Source: Coxiellaceae bacterium (GTDB lineage Bacteria > Pseudomonadota > Gammaproteobacteria > Berkiellales > Berkiellaceae). Taken from it: a stretch of DNA of 59,529 nucleotides. Every line of letters begins with the position of its first letter. Positions within the stretch are counted from its first letter, which is position 1. The notes beneath the pieces are model-generated. The model did no database searches. It saw only the letters and a program-made list of their open reading frames with translations, and had not been told where the DNA came from. A program made the translations under genes and the position numbers. Shown here piece by piece: positions 49,683 to 57,843 of the stretch. Location of the stretch: contig CANJXG010000005.1 in the NCBI GenBank assembly GCA_947478905.1, forward strand, positions 1 to 59,529, given 5' to 3'.

Positions 49683-50282
49683 ATGATAACAGAGAAAAAA
49701 GTGAATATACATATTACAGATGCAGCACTTGAACATTTTACAAAATTGATTCAAAAGGAAGAGATCCCGGGCATGGGATTAAGAATGTTTTTAGAAGCAC
49801 CAGGCAGTCCTGTTGCTGAAGTAGGGATTACTTTTTGCCCGCTAGAAGATGTGCTCCCAGGAGATATTGCTTTAGAGTACAGTCATTTTATTTTGTATGT
49901 TGATAAGGCCAGTGAAACGTATTTAAACGAAGCTCAAATAGATTATCAGTATGATAATTTAGGTGGTCAGCTTGCTATTACTGCTCCCAATTTAAGAGGC
50001 CACAAACCTAGTGATGCATCAGATTTAGCTGAAAGAGTGACTTATTTATTAAATACAGAAATTAATCCCAATTTAGCAGGGCATGGAGGGATGGTGTCCT
50101 TAGTAGAAGTGACTGAGAAAAAAGAGGTTGTTTTACGCTTTGGGGGCGGGTGCCATGGATGTGGGATGGTAGATGTCACTCTAAAACAAGGTATAGAGAA
50201 AACGTTGAAAGAGCATTTACCTGATATTATTGCGGTGATTGATGTGACAGATCATAGTCAGGGTGTTAATCCATATTATTAA
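49683..50282 (+). CDS. nfuA: Fe-S biogenesis protein NfuA
   Basis: A scaffold and carrier for 4Fe-4S clusters, important under oxidative stress or iron limitation. The 199-residue protein has the degenerate A-type domain at the N terminus (NIHITDAALEHFTKLIQKEE, then MGLRMFLEAPGSPVAEVGIT, lacking the A-type cysteines as in E. coli NfuA) and the C-terminal Nfu domain with the cluster-binding GGGCHGCGMVDVTLKQG (CxxC). The domain order and length are exactly those of NfuA. Confidence 0.95.
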   Translation: MITEKKVNIHITDAALEHFTKLIQKEEIPGMGLRMFLEAPGSPVAEVGITFCPLEDVLPGDIALEYSHFILYVDKASETYLNEAQIDYQYDNLGGQLAITAPNLRGHKPSDASDLAERVTYLLNTEINPNLAGHGGMVSLVEVTEKKEVVLRFGGGCHGCGMVDVTLKQGIEKTLKEHLPDIIAVIDVTDHSQGVNPYY

Positions 50283-50308
50283 TTTGAATAGGACTGTATT
50301 TATAAAAA

Positions 50309-50467
50309 ATGGATAAGAAAATAACAAAAACCATCAAGACCAATTTTAGAAGTGAGATTGACCAGTTTTTTCATGATTTTGATAAAAATAGAAGTGTATT
50401 TCCAATGTCACGACTTGAGGAAATTAAAAAATATAAAATAATAGCAGATAAGCGGGATAAGTCATAG
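50309..50467 (+). CDS. Small basic hypothetical protein between nfuA and the helicase-like gene
   Basis: A 52-residue frame beginning ATG 26 bases after nfuA and ending three bases before the next gene. It is rich in Lys, Asp and Phe (MDKKITKTIKTNF, then EIDQFFHDFDKNRSVFPMSR, ending ADKRDKS). The close spacing on both sides and the plausible composition support a real gene, but the Shine-Dalgarno is poor. No family is recognised. Confidence 0.45.
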   Translation: MDKKITKTIKTNFRSEIDQFFHDFDKNRSVFPMSRLEEIKKYKIIADKRDKS

Positions 50468-50470
50468 ATT

Positions 50471-52894
50471 ATGACTAATTTATCATCCCCAGAATCATCC
50501 CCAGAATCATCCCCAGAATCATTTATAGATAATGCATTATTACAGTATTGGCAAGATGCAGCCCTGCGAGAAAAATTCAGTGCTTTTTCTGTTGATTTAG
50601 AGCATGCAGTTTCCTTATCTGCTTCTAATTTAAAAAATGGGATGATACAACGATATCTGTCTCAAAACAAGCTCGGTTCCAAAACCGTATGGATTGCCCC
50701 TTTTAAGATTATAAAAAAATCATCTGATTCTCATGCATGGGTTCCTTTATGGATCCCTGCAGATTTAATAGAGAGACAATTACACCCTAGTACAGTGTCT
50801 CCGCTACCCTGGATCCCAACTCAATTTTTTGATCTGCAAAGTGAGAGGGGTACTTGGTTTGAAAATATTGAACAATACGATAAATTATTATTGGATTATT
50901 TTTTTGATGCACAAGCAAAATTAGTGATTTATTCAAATTGGGAAACTTATTTTTCGCGTTGTCTAGCTTTATTTCAGGCTCTATTAAGGCCCCATGTTCG
51001 AGAGGTTTTAGAATCAGATTATACCATTATTGATGATGGTTGGATGATAGAAACGCTTAATGTACTGCCGGCCTTATCTACCCCTTTAGCGCAACAATAT
51101 GTTTCTTTGCACCCTCCTACTTTTAAAGAATATACAACTGATTTATTATGCATCAAAGGTGCTTATCCAAAGGCGCCCATTTTATTACCCAGTCACGAAA
51201 TAGCGCTAATGCAGCTATTGAGCTTAAAAAAGGGAGAGATGCAGGCCTTAACCATTCCGCCAGGCACCTCCAAAGAAGGATTGCTTAAAGCGTTTATAGC
51301 TTCTATTTGGAGTGAAGCATTTGAAAAAACGAGAGCGGCTCCAGTTATCGTTTTAGCGGGTTCACAAAAACCCACCTTAGATTTATCAGTGAGAGACTTT
51401 AGCCAAACCCCCGAATATGATGATGTGTGCCAGGGAATGCAAATTCTAATAGAGTATGGAGCACTGAATGATACTTTAAAGAAAAAATTTGAAAGTGTAC
51501 AAAGAGTAGATAATATTTTATTAGAGGCGCAGTTAGCAGATCAAAAGCTGGAAATAGAGTTTGAACGATGTACGCAACGCTATACAGACTGGCAAAAACA
51601 ACACAAGACAAGCGTATGGGCAAGATTCGCAACTTGGTTGCCTAATGCAAAAAAACGTAGAGAAAAATTAGCCAAACAATTTTTTGATGAATTATTTATT
51701 GACACTGAAGTTATAGATCAACCAAGATCTATAGAACAGGTAGTGCTTGAGAAAATTCGAAAAATAAAAGTAACCCGTACGAAGATTCACAATGAGTTAG
51801 TAGAGATATGCCAATGGATTGCTTCTAAAAATGGGATGCAAAACCGTTGGGTAAGTTGGGCACAGAAAAATACTCCAAATAGAGTATCGATGAGTTTAGA
51901 AGAAAATCTAGTTTGGATGAGGCAGCAATGCGCTGAAAGTTTATTTAAAAAGGCCTGTGATTCTTTTAATACACCGTTATTAAATAGGATGTCCATAGAG
52001 GAGGCATTAGACTATCCCTTTGAAGGGATGATTGATTATTTAATCATAGACAATGCACATCGAATTACAGCATCTAAAATATTACCGTTGCTTAATAAAG
52101 CAAAAATTGCAGTATTTTTAGGAGATGAGAAAGGATTTCCGATGCCTGCGCTCGTTTCTTCTTTATATGATAATTTCCTATTAAAAGCCTGTTATGTCAA
52201 TGCTACAGAAGAAGATTTAGAAGAGTTAGCCTATAGAGGAATTCAAACCAATGGCTCTGCTTTTGCTATTGCAAAAGCAATGAGTAGATTTAAAAAAATG
52301 CAACCCGATGGGTGTGAAGCCTATTGTGAATTAAGCTTACAAGAACAAACTAAAATCCATCCTGCTATTTTTGAATATAGTCGGAGTGTGTATTTGCGTC
52401 TTGTTCAGGTTCTGGCAAAAGCAGATACGCATAATGTATTGCCCCCTTTGTGTTATCTTCATATTAAAGGTTTAAATCAAGCCTTTGAATTAAGCTTTAG
52501 AAATAGGATAGAAGCAGACTTTTTACTAGATTGGTTAGTTAAAAATACAGCATTGTGTACCAATAAGAGTGTTGCTATTATTACGTTATTTTTAGCGCAA
52601 AAACACTATATTACGCACCGTTTAGCTGCGTTACAGGTATCTACTGATGTTTATTTGCTAAGTGAAACGGATAATTTGAGTCAAGATATTATCTTATTTT
52701 CACCTGGTTATACCAGTTCTGATAGTAAACCTTATTTATTAGATCAGGGGGATGCTTTTTTAAATGTAGCATTAACGCGCGCTACAGAATCTTTTATGAT
52801 TTTTGCAGATATGGATATTTTTAATCCTCATACTCATTCGCCTTGCGGTCAACTGGCAAAATTATTATTTCAAAAAGAGGTGTCGTATGTCTGA
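50471..52894 (+). CDS. Degenerate UPF1-like SF1 helicase relative
   Basis: An 807-residue protein with the architecture of SF1B (UPF1/Dna2-type) helicases but eroded motifs. Motif I reads IPPGTSKEG (about 262-270) in place of GPPGTGKT; motif II is [11 protein letters not shown] (about 521-531) in place of DEAxQ; motif III is [10 protein letters not shown] in place of GDxxQLPP; motif V keeps [11 protein letters not shown] without QGxE; motif VI is [13 protein letters not shown] (about 760-772), close to LNVALTRAR. The middle region (about 330-430) is coiled-coil-like. The N terminus carries three SSPE repeats from a 12-base tandem repeat. It probably lost ATP hydrolysis, yet the frame is intact, suggesting a kept binding role. 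The stop overlaps hisS by 8 bases. Confidence 0.7.
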   Translation: MTNLSSPESSPESSPESFIDNALLQYWQDAALREKFSAFSVDLEHAVSLSASNLKNGMIQRYLSQNKLGSKTVWIAPFKIIKKSSDSHAWVPLWIPADLIERQLHPSTVSPLPWIPTQFFDLQSERGTWFENIEQYDKLLLDYFFDAQAKLVIYSNWETYFSRCLALFQALLRPHVREVLESDYTIIDDGWMIETLNVLPALSTPLAQQYVSLHPPTFKEYTTDLLCIKGAYPKAPILLPSHEIALMQLLSLKKGEMQALTIPPGTSKEGLLKAFIASIWSEAFEKTRAAPVIVLAGSQKPTLDLSVRDFSQTPEYDDVCQGMQILIEYGALNDTLKKKFESVQRVDNILLEAQLADQKLEIEFERCTQRYTDWQKQHKTSVWARFATWLPNAKKRREKLAKQFFDELFIDTEVIDQPRSIEQVVLEKIRKIKVTRTKIHNELVEICQWIASKNGMQNRWVSWAQKNTPNRVSMSLEENLVWMRQQCAESLFKKACDSFNTPLLNRMSIEEALDYPFEGMIDYLIIDNAHRITASKILPLLNKAKIAVFLGDEKGFPMPALVSSLYDNFLLKACYVNATEEDLEELAYRGIQTNGSAFAIAKAMSRFKKMQPDGCEAYCELSLQEQTKIHPAIFEYSRSVYLRLVQVLAKADTHNVLPPLCYLHIKGLNQAFELSFRNRIEADFLLDWLVKNTALCTNKSVAIITLFLAQKHYITHRLAALQVSTDVYLLSETDNLSQDIILFSPGYTSSDSKPYLLDQGDAFLNVALTRATESFMIFADMDIFNPHTHSPCGQLAKLLFQKEVSYV
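50483..50518. repeat. 12-base tandem repeat encoding SSPE units
   Basis: Three exact copies of TCATCCCCAGAA begin four codons after the start codon and encode SerSerProGlu units. A fourth copy starts (TCAT) and then diverges. Copy-number change would not shift the frame. Confidence 0.95.
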
Positions 52895-54140
52895 GAAGTT
52901 TAGTATTCAAGCAGTTCGAGGCATGAAAGATATTGTGCCTGCCGAAATTCCAATATGGCATAAAATTGAAACTATTATGCACCAGACCTTGGCTCAATAT
53001 GGGTATCAAGAAATTAGATTCCCTATTATGGAACAAACTCAGTTATTTAAACGAGCAATCGGAGAGGTGACTGACATAGTTGAAAAGGAAATGTATACTT
53101 TTGAGGATCGCAATGGAGATAGTTTGAGTTTAAGGCCCGAAGGCACTGCCCCTTGTGTACGCGCGGCTATAGAAAATGGTTTGTTATATAACCAAACTCA
53201 AAAATTATGGTATTATGGCCCTATGTTTCGGCATGAACGTCCTCAAAAAGGGCGGTATAGGCAATTTTATCAATTAGGGGTGGAGGCCTTTGGCGGATCG
53301 GATCCCATTATAGATGCAGAACAAGTCATTATGACGTATCGGTTATGGAAAAACTGTGGTATTGCACATAATGTAGTATTAGAAATTAATTCATTAGGAA
53401 CAAAAGAAAGTAGAGCTATTTATCGTAATGTTTTAGTCAAATACTTAGAAGCGCATAAAGCCAGTTTAGATGATGATAGCCTGCGACGATTAATCAAAAA
53501 TCCATTGAGAATATTAGATTCCAAAAATCCAGATTTACAAGAATTAATTCAAAAAGCACCTAAATTGTTAGATTATTTAGATGATAATGCTAAATTACAT
53601 TTTGAAACATTTAAGGCGCACCTAGATAGTGCTGAAATTCCATATAACATTAATCCCACTTTAGTGCGAGGTTTAGATTATTATTGCCATACCGTATATG
53701 AATGGGTCACCGATGCCTTAGGGGCTCAAGGTACCGTGTGCGCTGGAGGACGTTATGATGGTTTGGTTGAGTTGCTAGGTGGCAAATCCACACCCGCAGT
53801 AGGTTTTGCCCTAGGATTGGAACGGCTGATTGCTTTAATGGAATTAAACCAAGCACCTATTGAAAGTAGCTTAGATGCCTATTTAATTTTATTAGGCGAA
53901 AAAGCACAAAGTCAGGGTTTAAAAATTGCAGAAGTATTGCGTAATAAAATACCAACCATGACTTTACTCATGGGATCAACAGGCAGTTCTAAAAGCCAAT
54001 TTAAAAAAGCGGATAATTCAGGTGCTAGGCTTGCTTTGATTGTTGGCGATGAAGAATTAGAAAATGATCACATTACGGTTAAATTTTTAAGAGAAAATAA
54101 AGAACAACAGAATCTGAAGATGCAAGATTTTACAATTTAA
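52887..54140 (+). CDS. hisS: Histidyl-tRNA synthetase
   Basis: Charges tRNA-His. I start it at the ATG at 52887 ([15 protein letters not shown]), which has GAGGTG at the right distance; the frame extends 28 codons upstream within the preceding gene. The 417-residue class II enzyme shows motif 2 ([20 protein letters not shown]), [11 protein letters not shown], the HisA signature [23 protein letters not shown] and motif 3 ([16 protein letters not shown]), plus a C-terminal anticodon domain. It is followed by yfgM, bamB and der, the usual gammaproteobacterial order. Confidence 0.96.
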   Translation: MSEKFSIQAVRGMKDIVPAEIPIWHKIETIMHQTLAQYGYQEIRFPIMEQTQLFKRAIGEVTDIVEKEMYTFEDRNGDSLSLRPEGTAPCVRAAIENGLLYNQTQKLWYYGPMFRHERPQKGRYRQFYQLGVEAFGGSDPIIDAEQVIMTYRLWKNCGIAHNVVLEINSLGTKESRAIYRNVLVKYLEAHKASLDDDSLRRLIKNPLRILDSKNPDLQELIQKAPKLLDYLDDNAKLHFETFKAHLDSAEIPYNINPTLVRGLDYYCHTVYEWVTDALGAQGTVCAGGRYDGLVELLGGKSTPAVGFALGLERLIALMELNQAPIESSLDAYLILLGEKAQSQGLKIAEVLRNKIPTMTLLMGSTGSSKSQFKKADNSGARLALIVGDEELENDHITVKFLRENKEQQNLKMQDFTI

Positions 54141-54152
54141 GAGGATAAAACA

Positions 54153-54770
54153 GTGGAAGTCTACGAAACACAAGAGCAACAAGTTGAAGCCCTTTATGCT
54201 TGGTTTAAAAAAAGAGGTAAATTATTATTCACTACAGCCGTGTGTGGTGTATTGATTATTCTGGGTCTGCAATATTGGTCGCATCATATGAGCGTAAGAC
54301 AAGATATGGCTTCACAAGCTTATCAGGCGTTAATGGTTGTAATAGAAAAAGAAGATCAAGTGAGTGCTAAAAATAAAGCAAAACATTTAAGTACCGAATA
54401 TGCCTCTTCTGTTTACGGAACGATTGCCAAACTTTATCTTGCAAAAGCAGCGGTACAAGATCAAAAATTAGACGAAGCTAAATCTTATTTGGAAGCGGTG
54501 ATAAACAGTGGACGTCATGGAGAGTTTCAAAATACCGCACGTTTACGGTTAGCAAAAATATTGTTTGAAGAGAAAAAATCGCAAGAGGCTTTAACATTAT
54601 TAAATAATAATGCAACTTTATTACAAGAATTAAAAGGTGATATTTTAATGTCTCAAGATAAATTAAAAGAAGCGCAGACTCTATATAAATTAGCCCAAGA
54701 AGCGATGTTAAAAAAAGAAATTAATCATCCTTTATTGAAAATGAAGATTGACTCATTAGGGGAAGTATAA
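54153..54770 (+). CDS. yfgM: YfgM family, ancillary SecYEG translocon subunit
   Basis: An inner-membrane protein linked to the Sec translocon and periplasmic chaperones. It starts with GTG (MEVYETQEQQVEALYAWFKK) nine bases after GAGG. One membrane helix spans about 25-43 (LFTTAVCGVLIILGLQYW), followed by a periplasmic TPR-like domain with repeated YQALMVV, GTIAKLYLAKAAV and KSYLEAVI units. The 205-residue length and position between hisS and bamB match YfgM. Confidence 0.9.
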   Translation: MEVYETQEQQVEALYAWFKKRGKLLFTTAVCGVLIILGLQYWSHHMSVRQDMASQAYQALMVVIEKEDQVSAKNKAKHLSTEYASSVYGTIAKLYLAKAAVQDQKLDEAKSYLEAVINSGRHGEFQNTARLRLAKILFEEKKSQEALTLLNNNATLLQELKGDILMSQDKLKEAQTLYKLAQEAMLKKEINHPLLKMKIDSLGEV

Positions 54771-54772
54771 GT

Positions 54773-55987
54773 ATGCGTATAAGAATACTTGTATCTATGT
54801 CAGTAATAACTGCATTACTTATGGGGCTGGGATGTAGTAGTCAATATCCTCAACTCCCTCAGCTAAATGATTTACCTATTTATAATCCATTACGATCGGG
54901 TCCTCGTTTTAAAGTAGGCGCTTTGCCTGAGCTTGCGGCGCATTCAAAATCATCGCCTACAGTAACCAAACTATGGAATAATAAATTAGCTTTTTTATCT
55001 CAGGGTCTTTCTCTGTATCCTAAAATTTTACCTGCAGTAGATTCAGAATTTATTTATCAGGCTAATCATAAAGGTCAATTGGTTGCGTTAAACAAACAAA
55101 CCGGCAAAAAGCACTGGCAATTAAAAATAGCCCATGCCATTTCTGCAGGTCCCACTATTATTGGACAGAGTGTATTAGTAGGCACGCAAGATGCCAAGAT
55201 TGTATCTATTAATAAAAATACAGGAGCAGTACAATGGATCGTTGATGTTTCTAGTGAGCCTTTGGCGCCTCCTAAAGGGAATGAACAAATAGTTATTGTC
55301 AATACTATAGATGGTAAAGTCACCGCATTAAATCCTAAAGATGGTCAATTACTATGGACTTATGAGGGCATTATTCCAAACCTTATGCTAAGAGGTGCAA
55401 CTTCTCCTTTATTGACGCAAGACATTGTACTGTGCGGATTTGCAAATGGAAAATTAGTTGCCTTGCATGCTCAATCGGGCATGTTAGCTTGGGATAAAGT
55501 GATTGCTGTTTCTAAAGGGCGCTCAGATTTACATCGTATGGTAGATATTCGCGCTGATTTAGTGATAGATGATGGGAGCGTTTTTGTTGCTGCTTTTCAA
55601 GGCAATTTGTCAAAAATTGAACTTGCAACAGGTCAAACCAAGTGGCAAAAAGAGATTTCAGTCTACCACACATTAGCTATAGACGAAGATGCGATTTATG
55701 TGACCGATGCAAATTATCACCTATGGGCTTTAGATAAAGTTACAGGTGAAACACTTTGGGAGCAAGAAAATTTAGCAGAACGCTATATTAGCGCACCTAC
55801 GGTTTTGGGTGATTCTATATTAGTAGGTGATAGAGGCGGGTATATTCATTGGTTGAATAAACACACCGGTCAAATAAAATCACGTTATTTAGTGGGTAAT
55901 AAAATTGTATCAGATTTAATGGTTGATGATGATATGATTTTAGTGACCACTCAAAATGGTAAGTTATCCGTTTTTAAAGTTAGATGA
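54773..55987 (+). CDS. bamB: Outer-membrane assembly lipoprotein BamB
   Basis: A component of the BAM complex that folds beta-barrels such as LptD and FadL into the outer membrane. The 404-residue precursor has a lipoprotein signal with lipobox LGC (Cys21 in LLMGLGCSSQ). The rest is an eight-bladed WD40-like propeller with repeated patterns LVALNKQTGKKHWQLK, IVSINKNTGAVQWIVD, VTALNPKDGQLLWTYE, LVALHAQSGMLAWDK and LWALDKVTGETLWEQE. It begins two bases after yfgM and overlaps der by four bases. Confidence 0.95.
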   Translation: MRIRILVSMSVITALLMGLGCSSQYPQLPQLNDLPIYNPLRSGPRFKVGALPELAAHSKSSPTVTKLWNNKLAFLSQGLSLYPKILPAVDSEFIYQANHKGQLVALNKQTGKKHWQLKIAHAISAGPTIIGQSVLVGTQDAKIVSINKNTGAVQWIVDVSSEPLAPPKGNEQIVIVNTIDGKVTALNPKDGQLLWTYEGIIPNLMLRGATSPLLTQDIVLCGFANGKLVALHAQSGMLAWDKVIAVSKGRSDLHRMVDIRADLVIDDGSVFVAAFQGNLSKIELATGQTKWQKEISVYHTLAIDEDAIYVTDANYHLWALDKVTGETLWEQENLAERYISAPTVLGDSILVGDRGGYIHWLNKHTGQIKSRYLVGNKIVSDLMVDDDMILVTTQNGKLSVFKVR

Positions 55988-57429
55988 GAGAGCAGCAAAT
56001 GTTAAATCCTATTATTGCCATTGTCGGCAGACCCAATGTGGGCAAATCAACTTTATTTAATTGCTTAACAAGAACTCGTCAGTCCTTGGTTATAGATATG
56101 CCTGGTTCAACGCGTGATACCCTCTATGGGCAGGGCGTAGTAGGAGAATATCCTTATGAAATTGTAGATACTGGTGGGTTAAAAACCCCGGAAAATGGCA
56201 TAGAAGTGGTAGTAGTTGGATTATTACAGCAAGCTATTGAAGATGCCGATGCGATTTTATTTGTAGTAGATGGTCGCAATGGTTTAACCCCCATTGATAA
56301 AGAAATTGCGCAAATGTTACGCTCGAAAAATAAACCAATGGCTTTGGTAGTCAATAAAACAGATGGATTAGATCCAGAAGTGGCACAAAGTGAATTTTAT
56401 AGTCTAGGCTTTAAATATATATATCCTATATCCGCTGCGCATAATCGTGGGATTAGTTTATTAATGGAAAGTTTTCAGCAAGATTGCAGATCTGTTTTTG
56501 TAGCAGATGATCTTGAACAAGAAGTAATAGAATCTGATACAGATTTAGAACCACAAGCTTTAAAAATAGCGATTATTGGCAGGCCCAATGTTGGGAAATC
56601 AACTTTGACGAACCGATTATTAAAAGCAGATAGAGTAGTAGTATTTGATGAGCCAGGTACTACGCGTGACAGTATATATATTAAAATGACCCATCATAAT
56701 AAGCCCTATATTATTATTGATACTGCCGGAGTGAGAAGAAAAAGTCGTATTCATGAAACGATTGAAAAATTTTCTGTGATTAAATCATTACAAGCGATTA
56801 AAGATGCAAATGTGGTTATCTTAATGTTTAATGGTCAAGAAGATATTGTTGATCAGGATTTACGTTTGTTAGACATGATTTTACAAACAGGAAGAGCAGT
56901 AGTAGTAGCGATTAATAAGTGGGATGGTTTAGATAGCGAACAAAAAGAAGATATTCGTAAAAAAATTGGTTATAAATTTAATTTTGCCCCTAATTTAAAG
57001 TTTCATTATATTTCTGCACTTCATGGAAGTGGCGTAGGGGATCTTTTTGATTTAGTGCAAGAAGCTTATGAAAGTGCTACTCAAGAAATGAGTACTAATA
57101 AATTAACAAAGATTTTAGAACAAGCTGTAGCGTCTCATCCTCCTCCTAGTAGTCATGGTGGCCGGATTAAATTACGCTACGCGCATTGTGGAGGTCATAA
57201 TCCACCCGTTATTATTATTCATGGCAATCAGACTGATAGCCTACCAGAGCATTATAAACGGTATTTAAATAATAATTTTAGTGACGCTTTAAGATTGATT
57301 GGCACCCCTTTAAAAATTATATATAAAACTTCTGAAAATCCGTATGCGGGTAAAAGAAATAAATTAACACCACGTCAATTATTTAAACGTAAAAGATTGA
57401 TGTCGCATGTTAAAAAAAGACAAGAATAA
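55984..57429 (+). CDS. der: Ribosome-associated GTPase Der (EngA)
   Basis: Essential GTPase for 50S subunit assembly, with two tandem G domains. The 481-residue protein has G1 motifs GRPNVGKSTLF (about 14-24) and GRPNVGKSTLT (about 199-209), DTGG and DTAG G3 motifs, and NKTD and NKWD G4 motifs, then the C-terminal KH-like domain (SSHGGRIKLRYAHCGGHNPP). The ATG at 55984 overlaps bamB by four bases; a Met at 55999 is an alternative start. It ends the hisS-yfgM-bamB-der operon. Confidence 0.96.
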   Translation: MREQQMLNPIIAIVGRPNVGKSTLFNCLTRTRQSLVIDMPGSTRDTLYGQGVVGEYPYEIVDTGGLKTPENGIEVVVVGLLQQAIEDADAILFVVDGRNGLTPIDKEIAQMLRSKNKPMALVVNKTDGLDPEVAQSEFYSLGFKYIYPISAAHNRGISLLMESFQQDCRSVFVADDLEQEVIESDTDLEPQALKIAIIGRPNVGKSTLTNRLLKADRVVVFDEPGTTRDSIYIKMTHHNKPYIIIDTAGVRRKSRIHETIEKFSVIKSLQAIKDANVVILMFNGQEDIVDQDLRLLDMILQTGRAVVVAINKWDGLDSEQKEDIRKKIGYKFNFAPNLKFHYISALHGSGVGDLFDLVQEAYESATQEMSTNKLTKILEQAVASHPPPSSHGGRIKLRYAHCGGHNPPVIIIHGNQTDSLPEHYKRYLNNNFSDALRLIGTPLKIIYKTSENPYAGKRNKLTPRQLFKRKRLMSHVKKRQE

Positions 57430-57643
57430 AAAAACATGCGATAAATAGATTGAGATATTCAGGAGAATAAATTTTTCTATTTTCTAAAGTTGCTAGTGCC
57501 TGAGCAACTCCCGGAACGTAGTTAATTAACGCTATCCCAATCCTTATTTGTCCCTTTTTTGAGGGGACCGCTATTTTTGCCGAAGCGCTTAGCGTAGGCT
57601 TAGAAGAGCGAGGGGTTTTTATTTGTATCGCCCTTTCAATCAT
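57410..57643 (-). CDS. Small hypothetical protein downstream of ankyrin gene
   Basis: A 77-residue frame whose end overlaps the der 3' end by 20 bases on the opposite strand. The N-terminal half is basic (IQIKTPRSSKPTLSASAKIA), and the C terminus is hydrophobic (LFIACFFILVFF), a possible membrane segment. I recognise no family. It follows the 40-residue frame below by 13 bases; no good Shine-Dalgarno is seen. The frame may be a remnant. Confidence 0.3.
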   Translation of the reverse strand: MIERAIQIKTPRSSKPTLSASAKIAVPSKKGQIRIGIALINYVPGVAQALATLENRKIYSPEYLNLFIACFFILVFF

Positions 57644-57656
57644 GAAAGTGCAATTC

Positions 57657-57779
57657 TTAAGGAGGGTTACAAACGCTTTGGATTTGCGAGTTCCGCTCTA
57701 AAGCATCGGTGAGGGCTTGAATTTTTGTAATCGCTGTAAAAAACTTTTTGATTTCTGCAGGGGTAGTGGGGTGTGGCAT
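57657..57779 (-). CDS. Small hypothetical ORF with strong Shine-Dalgarno
   Basis: A 40-residue frame: MPHPTTPAEIKKFFTAITK followed by IQALTDALERNSQ and a short tail. It has an excellent GTAGGAG nine bases before its ATG. The helix pattern in 8-33 is amphipathic. The short frame just upstream (from 57843 to a stop at 57783, reading EAIKVKAVTEVKF) is in frame with the ankyrin stop codon, so parts of a longer message may have been lost. Function is unknown. Confidence 0.4.
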   Translation of the reverse strand: MPHPTTPAEIKKFFTAITKIQALTDALERNSQIQSVCNPP

Positions 57780-57843
57780 TTTAATCTCCTACTTCAAACT
57801 TTACTTCTGTTACTGCTTTGACTTTGATAGCTTCTATGACTTT

